Shown: piece by piece, positions 41,845-49,410 of the stretch | Position numbering within the stretch: the first letter of the stretch is position 1 | How the letters are laid out: the number at the start of each line of letters is the position of its first letter | NCBI RefSeq assembly: GCF_004564375.1 | Contig: NZ_CP038267.1 | Coordinates: 1,862,501 to 1,926,500, forward strand | Length of the DNA stretch: 64,000 nt | DNA from: Nocardioides euryhalodurans | GTDB lineage: Bacteria > Actinomycetota > Actinomycetes > Propionibacteriales > Nocardioidaceae | Reading direction: 5' to 3' | Notes under the pieces: model-generated | The model's database searches: none | Told to the model about the DNA's origin: nothing | Seen by the model: the letters and a program-made list of their open reading frames with translations, nothing else | Made by a program: the position numbers and the translations under genes

Positions 41845-43005
41845 TCACACCAGCCAGTGTGCTGCGTAGTCGGGGTCGGCCAGCCCGGGCCGGTCGATCC
41901 GGAACGCCGCCACGTCGCTGGGGGTCGAGCCGTCGGCGGCGAGGTCGGCCAGCAGCCGCCCGAAGGTCGGGGCGAACTTGAACGCGTGGGCGGCACCCAG
42001 CCCGACGACCACCTGCGGGTGGTCGGGCAGCGGGGCGAGCACGAAGTCCCGGTCGGGGGTCAGGGTGTACTGGCAGCGCAGCGACCGCACCGGCGGCCCG
42101 CTGCCGGGGAGGATGTCGGCGAGGTGCGCGGCGAGCCGCGCCTGCATCGCAGGGTCCACCTCGGAGGTGCGGTGGTCCGGGTCGACGGCTGGCCCGCCGC
42201 AGTCCTGGGCGGCCTTGACGGTGGGCTCCCCGTAGGTGGGAAAACCGTAGTAGCACGGGTCGTCCATCCAGATCCACAGCGGCAGCACGGCCGGGTCGAA
42301 GTCGACCGGCCGCTCGGGGCGGAAGTAGGTGACCTGCTCGAGCGTCACCTCCAGCGGGATGCTCGTGCCGAGGTGGCCCAGGACGTCGTTGACCCACGCG
42401 TCGGCGCAGACCACCAGCCCCCGGGCCCGCAGCACGCCGTGGGGTGTGGTGACCTCCACCCCGTCACCCACCACCCGGACCCCGGCCACGGGGCTCAGCT
42501 CGCGCAGGTCGGCCCCGTGGCGCCGCGCCAGGTCCTGCATCGCCCGCGTGCCCCGGGCCGCGGGGACGATGGCCGCGTCGGCCTGGTGGAGCGCGACGGT
42601 CCCGTCGGGGAGCCGGAACTGCGGCCAGCGGCGCGTCACCTCGGCGGCCTCCAGCAGCTCGTGGGCGATGCCGACGTCGCTGAGGGAGGCGGTGTAGTCG
42701 ACCAGCGGGATCGCCGGGTCCGGCGGGAAGAGGTCGAGCCCGCCCACCCGGGTCACCAGGGACTCGCGGCTCTCCGCCTCGAGCAGCGCCCAGTCGGCGT
42801 ACGCCTCCTGCGTCAGCCGGACGTACGCCGGGGTGTGATAGCTGTGCCGCAGGATCCGGCTCGTGTCGTGGCTCGCCCCGCGGGAGTGCCCGAGCTCGAA
42901 CCGCTCGAGCCCGACGACCCGGTGGCCCCGGCGGGCGAGCTGCCACGCGGCCGCGCTCCCGAGCGCCCCCAGCCCGGCGACGACGAAGTCGACCTGCTCA
43001 GCCAT
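41845..43005 (-). CDS. Sarcosine-oxidase-like (MSOX/SolA) FAD amine oxidase
   Basis: This monomeric flavin amine oxidase has 386 aa. The FAD fold starts VDFVVAGLGALGSAAAWQLARRG. The conserved HSRGASHDTSRILRHSY, the covalent-flavin Cys region LRCQYTLTPDRDFVLAP and GLGAAHAFKFAPTFGRLLADL all fit MSOX/N-methyltryptophan oxidase. It oxidises a secondary or tertiary N-methyl amine, releasing formaldehyde and peroxide. The ATG overlaps the upstream Rieske stop by 8 bp, so the two steps are coupled. It converges on the TetR gene. Confidence 0.9.
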   Translation of the reverse strand: MAEQVDFVVAGLGALGSAAAWQLARRGHRVVGLERFELGHSRGASHDTSRILRHSYHTPAYVRLTQEAYADWALLEAESRESLVTRVGGLDLFPPDPAIPLVDYTASLSDVGIAHELLEAAEVTRRWPQFRLPDGTVALHQADAAIVPAARGTRAMQDLARRHGADLRELSPVAGVRVVGDGVEVTTPHGVLRARGLVVCADAWVNDVLGHLGTSIPLEVTLEQVTYFRPERPVDFDPAVLPLWIWMDDPCYYGFPTYGEPTVKAAQDCGGPAVDPDHRTSEVDPAMQARLAAHLADILPGSGPPVRSLRCQYTLTPDRDFVLAPLPDHPQVVVGLGAAHAFKFAPTFGRLLADLAADGSTPSDVAAFRIDRPGLADPDYAAHWLV

Positions 43006-44077
43006 CGCGCCGCCCCAACCTCGGCAGCAGCCAGCGCCGGATGTCGAGCGACTCGTCCTCCATCGGCGCGAACCAGCCGTGGCGGTAGCTCCGGGACGAC
43101 ATGCCGCGCTGCACCGACTCGCAGACCGCCCAGTCCTGGCGGTTGACGAGGTCCCAGAGCTCGCCGGCGTCGGAGGGGTCGAAGCCGGGGTCCTCCACCT
43201 CGTCGCGGGCGAACAGCAACGAGCACTCGACCGTGGTGCGGGCGGGGCCGTGCGGCAGCAGCACGAACGCCGCGACGTGGTCGGCCGACGCCGAGAGCAT
43301 GAGGTTCGGATAGACCAGCTCGCCCTTGTGGCGGGTCCGCTCGGCCTCGGTCAGCCCCGGCAGCGGCGCCCGTGCGGTGGTCCCCGTCGTCGTGAAGGTC
43401 CAGGCGCCCTCGCGGTGCGGCACGCCCTCCTCCCAGTCCAGGTCGCTGCCGCCGCCCGCGAAGGACGGCACCAACCGGCAGAGCTCCGGGTGGACCGGGC
43501 CGCAGTGGTAGCACTCGTTGTAGTTCTCCAGCAGCACCTTGTAGTTGGCGGCCACCTCGTAGTGGAACGAGGCCCCCACGACCAGGGCGTCGAGCGCGTA
43601 GTTGGCCAGCGTCGCCTGCGCCCGGGCCACCGAGGGCTCGAGCGGCTCGGCCGCCTCGGGGGTGAGGTGGACGAACACGAAGCCGCCCCACGTGGCCACG
43701 GCGACCGGGTTCAGGGAGAACGCCGTGGGGTCGTCGACCTCGGCGTGCGGAGCCCGCAGCAGCCGGCCGTCGAGCCCGTAGGTCCAGGAGTGGTACGGGC
43801 AGCGCAGCGCCCCCACCGAGCACGCGGGGGCGGCGGGGTCGAGCAGCTGCGAGCCGCGGTGGCGGCAGACGTTGTACGCGGCACGGAGCTCGCCCGTGTC
43901 GTCGCAGGTGAGCACCACCGACTCGCCGGCGACGTCGACCGCGACCGCCTGGGAGGTCGCGAGGCGGTCGGCCCGACCGACGCAGAACCACTCCGCGAAC
44001 AGCACGGCCTCGCGTTCCGCGGCCCAGGCGGCGTCGTCGACGTACAGCTCCCGCGGCAGCGCTGCTTCCAGACCCAC
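42998..44077 (-). CDS. Second Rieske non-heme iron oxygenase alpha subunit
   Basis: A 359-aa oxygenase paralogous to the gene at 39982-41145. The Rieske motifs are NVCRHRGSQLL and LRCPYHSWTYGLDG. The catalytic iron motif is LLENYNECYHCGPVHPEL, and the C-terminal block is DWAVCESVQRGMSSRSY. The GTG at 44077 is chosen because AGGAGG (44087-44082) precedes it and because an upstream GTG (44110) lies inside an operator-like repeat; that longer form would add 11 residues. It is followed by the sarcosine-oxidase-like gene with overlap. Confidence 0.88.
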   Translation of the reverse strand: MGLEAALPRELYVDDAAWAAEREAVLFAEWFCVGRADRLATSQAVAVDVAGESVVLTCDDTGELRAAYNVCRHRGSQLLDPAAPACSVGALRCPYHSWTYGLDGRLLRAPHAEVDDPTAFSLNPVAVATWGGFVFVHLTPEAAEPLEPSVARAQATLANYALDALVVGASFHYEVAANYKVLLENYNECYHCGPVHPELCRLVPSFAGGGSDLDWEEGVPHREGAWTFTTTGTTARAPLPGLTEAERTRHKGELVYPNLMLSASADHVAAFVLLPHGPARTTVECSLLFARDEVEDPGFDPSDAGELWDLVNRQDWAVCESVQRGMSSRSYRHGWFAPMEDESLDIRRWLLPRLGRRDG

Positions 44078-44099
44078 CCGACCTCCTCGGTCGACGCGT

Positions 44100-44119
44100 T
44101 GCTGACTCACGACTCAGTA
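44100..44119. promoter_or_regulatory. Operator-like repeat, copy 1
   Basis: TGCTGACTCACGACTCAGTA, matching copy 2 at 17 of 20 positions and in the same orientation. It has imperfect dyad symmetry (CTGA...TCAG). It covers the probable transcription start of the second Rieske gene (CAGAAT -10 at 44130-44125 on the minus strand). Confidence 0.65.
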
Positions 44120-44151
44120 GGAGGATTCTGGCACGACGATCGCACGTCGGC

Positions 44152-44171
44152 TACTGACTCACGGATCAGTA
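44152..44171. promoter_or_regulatory. Operator-like repeat, copy 2
   Basis: TACTGACTCACGGATCAGTA, with arms TACTGA and TCAGTA. It overlaps the -35 of the divergent GcvT-like gene. The two copies start 52 bp apart, about five helical turns, so a regulator could bind both on the same DNA face. Confidence 0.65.
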
Positions 44172-44182
44172 ACCGATACCGT
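44154..44182 (+). promoter_or_regulatory. Promoter of the GcvT-like gene, leaderless
   Basis: CTGACT (44154-44159) and TACCGT (44177-44182) are 17 bp apart. The GTG start at 44189 lies 6 bp after the -10 box without a ribosome binding site. The -35 is inside operator copy 2. Confidence 0.55.
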
Positions 44183-44188
44183 GGGCGG

Positions 44189-45406
44189 GTGATCCGCACG
44201 ACCCCCTTCCACCCGCGCCTGAGCGAGCTCAACTCCCAGGGCCTCTACACCCACTGGCAGGGGCACCTCTCCGCCCTTCGCTACACCCATGCGCCGAAGC
44301 ACGAGTACTTCGCGGTGCGCAACAGCGTCGGGGTCTTCGACACCTCGCCGCTGTTCAAGTACCGGCTCACCGGCCCGGACGCCGAACGGCTGCTGGCGGG
44401 GGTGATGGTGCGCGACATCCGCACCTGCCGGCCCGGCACCGCCCAGTACACGCTGTGGTGCGACGACCGCGGGTTCGTGATGGAGGACGGCGTGGTCTTC
44501 CGGCACGCGGCCGACGACTTCCTGCTCACCGCGGCCCGACCCAACCTGGGGTGGCTCGAGGAGCACCGGGGCCGGCTGCGGGTCGAGATCGAGGACGTCT
44601 CCGACCACCACGGGATCCTCGCCGTGCAGGGGCCGCGCTCGCGGACCGTGCTCGGCGAGCTCGCACCCGAGGTCGACGAGCTCGGCTTCTTCGACCTCAC
44701 CCCGGCCAAGATCGGGTCGGCGCCGGTGAGCATCTCCCGTACCGGCTACACCGGCGACCTCGGCTTCGAGATCACGGTGGGTGCCGACGACGCCGTCGCC
44801 GTGCTGGACGCGGTGCTCGACGCCGGCCGCGACCACGGCCTCCGCCCGTTCGGGGAGGAGGCGCTGATGACACTGCGGATCGAGGCGGGCCTGCCGCTGG
44901 TCGACGTCGAGTGGCACAACAGCCGGGTGGCGATGACCGACCACCAGCGGGTCACGCCCCGCGAGCTCGGCATGGGCTGGATGCTGCGCGGCGTGCGCGA
45001 GGACGGGCGTGCCTTCGTCGGTGGCGCCGCGATCCGGCGCGAGCTGGCCGAGGACACCTCACGCTGGCGGACGGTCGGGATCGTGGTGGACTGGGCCGAC
45101 TGGGACCGGCTCCACCGCGACGCCGGGCTGTTCCCGCCCAAGGACGAGCACCCCTGGTCCTACGAGGCGATGCTGCTCGACGGACCGGTCGGGACCGGCG
45201 CCGTCGAGGTCGGCTACTGCACCAGCTTCGTCTACTCCCCGGTGCTCCAGCGCCACGTCGGCCTGGCCCGCGTCGTCCCCGGCCACGCCGCGACCGGCAC
45301 CGAGGTCCACCTCGAGCTGGCCGTCAACCACCACAACACCTCCGTCCGGGCGCAGGTCGCCCGCACGCCGTTCTTCGACCCGAGCCGAAAGACCGCCCGC
45401 GCATGA
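44189..45406 (+). CDS. GcvT-like folate-dependent aminomethyltransferase / demethylase
   Basis: This 405-aa protein is of the glycine-cleavage T-protein fold, which transfers a one-carbon unit to tetrahydrofolate. The middle domain has YFAVRNSVGVFDTSPLFKYRLTGPDAERLL and FVMEDGVVFRHAADDFLLTA, then SRTGYTGDLGFEI and LRIEAGLPLVDVEW. The C-terminal barrel ends with GYCTSFVYSPVLQRHVGLA. Relatives include DmdA-type and dimethylglycine-demethylase domains. It overlaps the next flavoprotein gene by 4 bp, so the pair probably acts together in oxidative demethylation. Confidence 0.88.
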   Translation: MIRTTPFHPRLSELNSQGLYTHWQGHLSALRYTHAPKHEYFAVRNSVGVFDTSPLFKYRLTGPDAERLLAGVMVRDIRTCRPGTAQYTLWCDDRGFVMEDGVVFRHAADDFLLTAARPNLGWLEEHRGRLRVEIEDVSDHHGILAVQGPRSRTVLGELAPEVDELGFFDLTPAKIGSAPVSISRTGYTGDLGFEITVGADDAVAVLDAVLDAGRDHGLRPFGEEALMTLRIEAGLPLVDVEWHNSRVAMTDHQRVTPRELGMGWMLRGVREDGRAFVGGAAIRRELAEDTSRWRTVGIVVDWADWDRLHRDAGLFPPKDEHPWSYEAMLLDGPVGTGAVEVGYCTSFVYSPVLQRHVGLARVVPGHAATGTEVHLELAVNHHNTSVRAQVARTPFFDPSRKTARA

Positions 45407-46989
45407 ATGCCCACAGCTACGACGCCATCGTCGTCGGTGGCGGCCACAACGGCCTCACCAACGCCGCCTACCTCGCCAAGGCCGGCCTCCGCACCCTCGT
45501 GCTCGAGCGCCGCGGCATGGTCGGTGGCGCGGCCATCACCGAGGAGCTGGTGCCCGGCTTCTCGTTCACGACGTTCTCCTACGCCCTGAGCCTGCTACGG
45601 CCCGAGATCATCCACGAGCTCGACCTGGTCCGCCACGGCTTCATGCCGCTGATGATGCCCTCGTCCTTCCACCCGACGGGCGACGGCGACTACCTCCTCC
45701 TCGGTGACGACCACCAGCAGAACCTGCAGGAGATCCGTCGCCACTCCCCGCGCGACGCCGATGCCTACGAGCGCTACCACCACGACCTCGACAAGGTGTG
45801 CCAGGCGATCCGGCCGCTGTTCGACTCCGCCCCACCCGACATCTTCGGCACCGACCCCGAGGACCAGGCCGACGTGGCGTGGCTGCTGAAGCAGCTCGGC
45901 TCCGTGGAGCGCTCGGTGCTCCACGACACGGTCCGGCTGCTGACCGGCAGCGCCTCGGACTGGCTCGACGACTACTTCACCCACGAGGCGATCAAGGGCT
46001 TCCACGCCTCCTCCAGCATCATCGGCTCCAAGGTCGGGCCGATGTCACCGGGTTCGGGCCTGGTGCTGCTGTTCCACAAGATGGGCGAGCACGACGGCCA
46101 CCTCGGCTCGTGGGCCTTCCACAAGGGCGGGAACGGCGGGTTCACCCAGGTGCTGGCGCGCGCCGCCGAGGCGTACGGCGCCGAGATCCGGCTCGAGGCG
46201 CCGGTCACCTCGGTCCTCCACCAGGACGGCCGAGCCGTGGGCGTCGCGCTCGAGGACGGCACCGAGTTCCGGGCACCCGTCGTGGTCTCGGCACTCGACC
46301 CGCGGCGCACGTTCCTGGAGCTCGTCGACCCGCGCGAGCTCCCGGGCGACCTGGTCGACAACGTGGAGCGGATGAAGTTCCGGGGCGTGTCGGCCAAGGT
46401 CAACTTCGCCCTCGACGGGCTGCCCGTCTTCCCGGCGCTGCCGGACACCGTCGACCACTTCGGCGGGTTCCTGAACATCGGCCCGACCATCGAGTACGTC
46501 GAGCGCGCCTTCGACGCCGCGAAGTACGGCTGGTACAGCGAGCAGCCCTTCATCGACGCCGCGGTGCAGTCGGTCGTCGACCCCGACATGGCGCCTCCCG
46601 GCAAGCACGTCATGTCGTGCTTCGTGCAGTACGCCCCCTACGAGCTCCGCGGCAGCGACTGGGAGACCGAGCGGGAGCCGTTCGGCGACAAGGCACAGGC
46701 GGTCCTGGAGTCCCACTTCCCCGGGTTCGGCGACCTGGTGCTCCACCGCGAGGTGGTCACCCCCGTCGACATCGAGCGGGTCACGGGCCTCACGGAGGGC
46801 AACATCTTCGCCGGCGAGTTCCTGGCGCCGCAGATGTACTTCTTCCGCCCCGCGCCGGGCTGGAGCCAGTACGCGACGCCGATCGACGGCTACTACCAGT
46901 GCGGCTCGGGAACCCATCCCGGCGGCTGCGTGATCGGCGCCCCCGGCAAGCTCGCCAGCGAGCGGATCCTGCGCGACCGCCGCCGCTGA
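45403..46989 (+). CDS. PYROXD2 / phytoene-desaturase-like FAD oxidoreductase
   Basis: This 528-aa flavoprotein has an N-terminal FAD fold, DAIVVGGGHNGLTNAAYLAKAG with the following LVLERRGMVGGAA. The C-terminal motif GSGTHPGGCVIGAPGKLA is shared with CrtI-like and PYROXD2 proteins. No carotenoid genes are near. Its overlap with the GcvT-like gene suggests it oxidises the same N-methylated substrate and hands the methylene group to folate. That role is inferred from context only. Confidence 0.87.
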   Translation: MNAHSYDAIVVGGGHNGLTNAAYLAKAGLRTLVLERRGMVGGAAITEELVPGFSFTTFSYALSLLRPEIIHELDLVRHGFMPLMMPSSFHPTGDGDYLLLGDDHQQNLQEIRRHSPRDADAYERYHHDLDKVCQAIRPLFDSAPPDIFGTDPEDQADVAWLLKQLGSVERSVLHDTVRLLTGSASDWLDDYFTHEAIKGFHASSSIIGSKVGPMSPGSGLVLLFHKMGEHDGHLGSWAFHKGGNGGFTQVLARAAEAYGAEIRLEAPVTSVLHQDGRAVGVALEDGTEFRAPVVVSALDPRRTFLELVDPRELPGDLVDNVERMKFRGVSAKVNFALDGLPVFPALPDTVDHFGGFLNIGPTIEYVERAFDAAKYGWYSEQPFIDAAVQSVVDPDMAPPGKHVMSCFVQYAPYELRGSDWETEREPFGDKAQAVLESHFPGFGDLVLHREVVTPVDIERVTGLTEGNIFAGEFLAPQMYFFRPAPGWSQYATPIDGYYQCGSGTHPGGCVIGAPGKLASERILRDRRR

Positions 46990-47019
46990 TCCCGGGAACG
47001 CCCGCGCCCGGGTGCGGGA

Positions 47020-47117
47020 GTCTCGAGGTTCGACCTCCGACGTCGGCCACCTCCGGAGGCCACGGCACCAGAGCGACCCCGGAGGTCCGAGGTGCGAGCG
47101 CCAGCGAGCCTCGAGAC
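47020..47117. repeat. REP-like palindromic intergenic element
   Basis: A 98-bp segment bounded by the inverted repeat GTCTCGAGG (47020-47028) and CCTCGAGAC (47109-47117), with further inner G/C dyads such as CCTCCGGAGG. It lies between convergent genes ending at 46989 and 47167 and could end transcription from both. The pattern is like short palindromic elements I recall as repeated in Nocardioides-type genomes, but only one copy is in this window. Confidence 0.5.
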
Positions 47118-47166
47118 CCCGGGGCCGAAGCAGGGCCGGCACCACCGCGATGCCGCGAAGGCGACC

Positions 47167-48402
47167 TCAGACGAACGGGGGCCGGGCGTCCCGGGCGATC
47201 GACCGGCGACCGGCCCAGCGCCACACGCGGGCGGCCCGGTCACGGTCCTCGTCGGTGACCAGGTTGCCCATCCAGCGCAGCGCGAGGGTCATCATCCAGT
47301 CCGACCGCATCCCGACAGGTCCGAGCCTCGCCAGCAGCCCGGGGACGGTCACGAGCCCGGCGAGCCGCCGCGCGATCGAGAACGCCTCGCCGTAGTGCTC
47401 GGTGAGGAGCGCCGGCCAGACCGATCCCAGGTCGTCGTGCGTCGTCATCGTCTCGACGACCAGCCGACCCGTCTCGAGGCCGTAGTCGATGCCCTCGCCG
47501 TTGAGCGGGTTCACGCAGCCGGCGGCGTCGCCGATCAGCGCCCAGTTGCGGCCGGCCACCTGCGAGACGGCACCGCCCATCGGCAGCAGCGCCGACGTCG
47601 GTGCGCGCAGGTCGCCCGAGAGGTCGAACTCCTCGCGGCGCTGCTCGGCGTAGAAGCCCATGAGGGGCTTGATCGCGATGTTGGCGGGCCGCTTCGCGGT
47701 GGCGAGCGTGCCGACGCCGAGGTTCACCTCACCGGTGCCGAGCGGGAAGATCCAGCCGTAGCCGCTGAGGATCTCGCCGCCGGTGCCGCGCAGCTCGAGG
47801 TGGGAGCTGATCCACGGGTCGTCCGACATCCCGGACCCGACGTAGCTGCGACCGGCGACGCCGTAGACGGTGTCGCGGTGCCACTCCCGGCCCAGCAGCT
47901 TGCCGAGCGGCGAGCGGACGCCGTCGGCCACGACCAGCCGCTCGCAGGCGACCTCGACACGCTCCTCGCCCGCGGCGAAGGTGACCGCGGCGACCCGGTC
48001 GCCGTCCATGCGGACGTCGACCGCCCGCACGCCGTCGACGGCCTGCGCCCCGGCCTTGATCGCGGTCGTGCGCAGATGGTCGTCGAGCTCGGTCCGGGCG
48101 ACGGCCGAGCCCCACGCCGGAAGGGTCCCGCCCGGCCACGGCAGCAGCAGGGTCTGTCCGAAGCCGTGCGCCCGCAGCCCTTGGTTGACGGTGTGCGCCC
48201 GCAGCCAGTCCTCGAGGCCCAGCTGCTGCAGCTCGCCCACCGCGCGGGGCGTGAGCCCGTCGCCGCAGGTCTTGTCGCGCGGGAACACCGCGGCGTCGAC
48301 CAGCAGCGTCTCCAGACCGGCCCGGGCCGCCCAGGCCGCGGCGGCCGACCCGGCGGGGCCGGCGCCGACCACGAGGACGTCGGTGCGGGAGGGCAGGCTC
48401 AC
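47167..48402 (-). CDS. Geranylgeranyl reductase family FAD enzyme (menaquinone reductase MenJ-like)
   Basis: This 411-aa flavoprotein has the FAD site DVLVVGAGPAGSAAAAWAARAG, the family motif FPRDKTCGDGLTPRAV, and NWALIGDAAGCVNPLNGEGIDYGLETG. In actinobacteria this group reduces the beta-isoprene unit of menaquinone (MenJ) or other isoprenoid chains, at the membrane. The GTG start lies 6 bp after GACAAT (48414-48409) without a clear ribosome binding site, so it may be leaderless. It is alone in its operon. Confidence 0.9.
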   Translation of the reverse strand: MSLPSRTDVLVVGAGPAGSAAAAWAARAGLETLLVDAAVFPRDKTCGDGLTPRAVGELQQLGLEDWLRAHTVNQGLRAHGFGQTLLLPWPGGTLPAWGSAVARTELDDHLRTTAIKAGAQAVDGVRAVDVRMDGDRVAAVTFAAGEERVEVACERLVVADGVRSPLGKLLGREWHRDTVYGVAGRSYVGSGMSDDPWISSHLELRGTGGEILSGYGWIFPLGTGEVNLGVGTLATAKRPANIAIKPLMGFYAEQRREEFDLSGDLRAPTSALLPMGGAVSQVAGRNWALIGDAAGCVNPLNGEGIDYGLETGRLVVETMTTHDDLGSVWPALLTEHYGEAFSIARRLAGLVTVPGLLARLGPVGMRSDWMMTLALRWMGNLVTDEDRDRAARVWRWAGRRSIARDARPPFV

Positions 48403-48413
48403 CCCCCGATTGT

Positions 48414-48438
48414 CTCAGGACCCCCGTGACCGGCCGAA
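48414..48438 (+). promoter_or_regulatory. Possible FliA-type element upstream of the small CxxC protein gene
   Basis: CTCA (48414-48417), 15 bases, then GCCGAA (48433-48438) fits the CTCA...GCCGAA form of actinobacterial FliA promoters, though with 15 rather than the 16 bases seen in the flagellar block. It could be chance. A TACGAT -10 box (48482-48487) nearer the gene is a competing promoter. Confidence 0.3.
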
Positions 48439-48519
48439 TCCGTGGTCCCGCATCGCCTCCCCGTCACCCGTGCTCCGGGCGTACGATCGGAGCGAGCCCC
48501 AGGGCAGTGGAGCTGAGCC

Positions 48520-48714
48520 GTGGAGAGGACGGCGAGCGTCATGAACCAGCTGAAGCGGTTCACCCTGTGCCTGGTGGGCCACCGATGGGCGAAGATCTCC
48601 TACCCGCCGTCCCAGGAAGGGGAGGCGACCGGCATGTTCCTGCGATGCCTGCGCTGTGGCAAGGAGAGCCACGATGCAGGCACCGTCGCCAGTGGGGCCG
48701 GCGGCACCCTGTAG
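48520..48714 (+). CDS. Small zinc-binding-like (CxxC) protein, unknown function
   Basis: This 64-aa protein has two half-sites, LCLVGHRW (C-x3-H) and LRCLRCGKESH (CxxC), suited to bind one zinc. It ends with a Gly-rich tail. Similar small proteins with GHRW...FLRCxRCGK occur in actinobacteria, function unknown. The GTG at 48520 has GGAG 7 bp upstream; the ATG at 48541 is a possible later start. It is divergent from the MenJ-like gene, 117 bp apart. Confidence 0.75.
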   Translation: MERTASVMNQLKRFTLCLVGHRWAKISYPPSQEGEATGMFLRCLRCGKESHDAGTVASGAGGTL

Positions 48715-48729
48715 CCCGGCCCCCCTCGC

Positions 48730-49410
48730 TCAGACGTGGATGGCGGCGGCCAGCCCGTCGGAGAACCGCTCGGCAACCTCGGGCAGCGTGCGTGACTCAC
48801 CCCGGGCGTGCCGCAGCGCCGTCCACGCGACCGCGCAGGCGTCCAGGGCGTCGTCGGCGCCGACGCCGGGGCCGCGCAGGTCCGCGGGCACGACGATCCC
48901 GGCCGCACGCAGCGCCGCCTCGCGGGTCGCACGTCCCGCCGCCGTCTTCTTCGAGGCGAGGGTGTCGGCCCCGAGCGCCGTGAAGGACACCTCCGGGTGG
49001 ACCTCGATCACGACCAGGCCGAGGCCGCCCCGGACCCACGCGTCGACCTCGGCGACCTTCCCGCACAGGTTGAACGCCTGGTGGCTCAGTCCCTTGCCGG
49101 TGGCGGAACGGTTGGCGGCGTTGGCCTCCTGCCACGTCGTCGCCGCCACGGCGGCCCGCGCGGGGGTCGGGAAGACCGAGGACTTCCGCCCCACCGGCAG
49201 CTCGGTCCGCGCCGCCACGTCGGCCAGCCGGTGACCGGTGTCGGGGAGCCCGATCGGGATGTCGATGCCGACGACGGCCGGCGCGACCGCGAGCCGAGCG
49301 ACCAGGGCGGCGACGGTGGGCGCCGTCAGCAGCTCGACCCGGCCGTCGCGCAGCGACGCACCGACCCAGCCGGCGCGGCAGGCGTCGACACCCAGGACCG
49401 GCGGGATCAC
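48730..49410 (-). CDS. DUF429 family protein (predicted RNase-H-fold nuclease)
   Basis: This 226-aa protein is of DUF429, predicted to adopt an RNase-H-like nuclease fold. Conserved acidic positions are visible in VLGVDACRAGWVGASL, AVVGIDIPIGLPD and VGADDALDACAVAW, with GRKSSVFPTPARAAV in between. The function is unknown. The GTG start overlaps the stop of the upstream serine hydrolase gene by 4 bp, so they are co-translated, though a functional link is not obvious. Confidence 0.85.
   Translation of the reverse strand: MIPPVLGVDACRAGWVGASLRDGRVELLTAPTVAALVARLAVAPAVVGIDIPIGLPDTGHRLADVAARTELPVGRKSSVFPTPARAAVAATTWQEANAANRSATGKGLSHQAFNLCGKVAEVDAWVRGGLGLVVIEVHPEVSFTALGADTLASKKTAAGRATREAALRAAGIVVPADLRGPGVGADDALDACAVAWTALRHARGESRTLPEVAERFSDGLAAAIHV

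Noticed and set aside
45403..46989. Carotenoid phytoene desaturase.
   Set aside because: The sequence is PYROXD2-like, and no crtB, crtE or other carotenoid gene is near.
47024..47034. GAGGTTCGACCTC resembled a tRNA T-arm.
   Set aside because: No acceptor or anticodon stem fits around it; it is part of the palindromic element.
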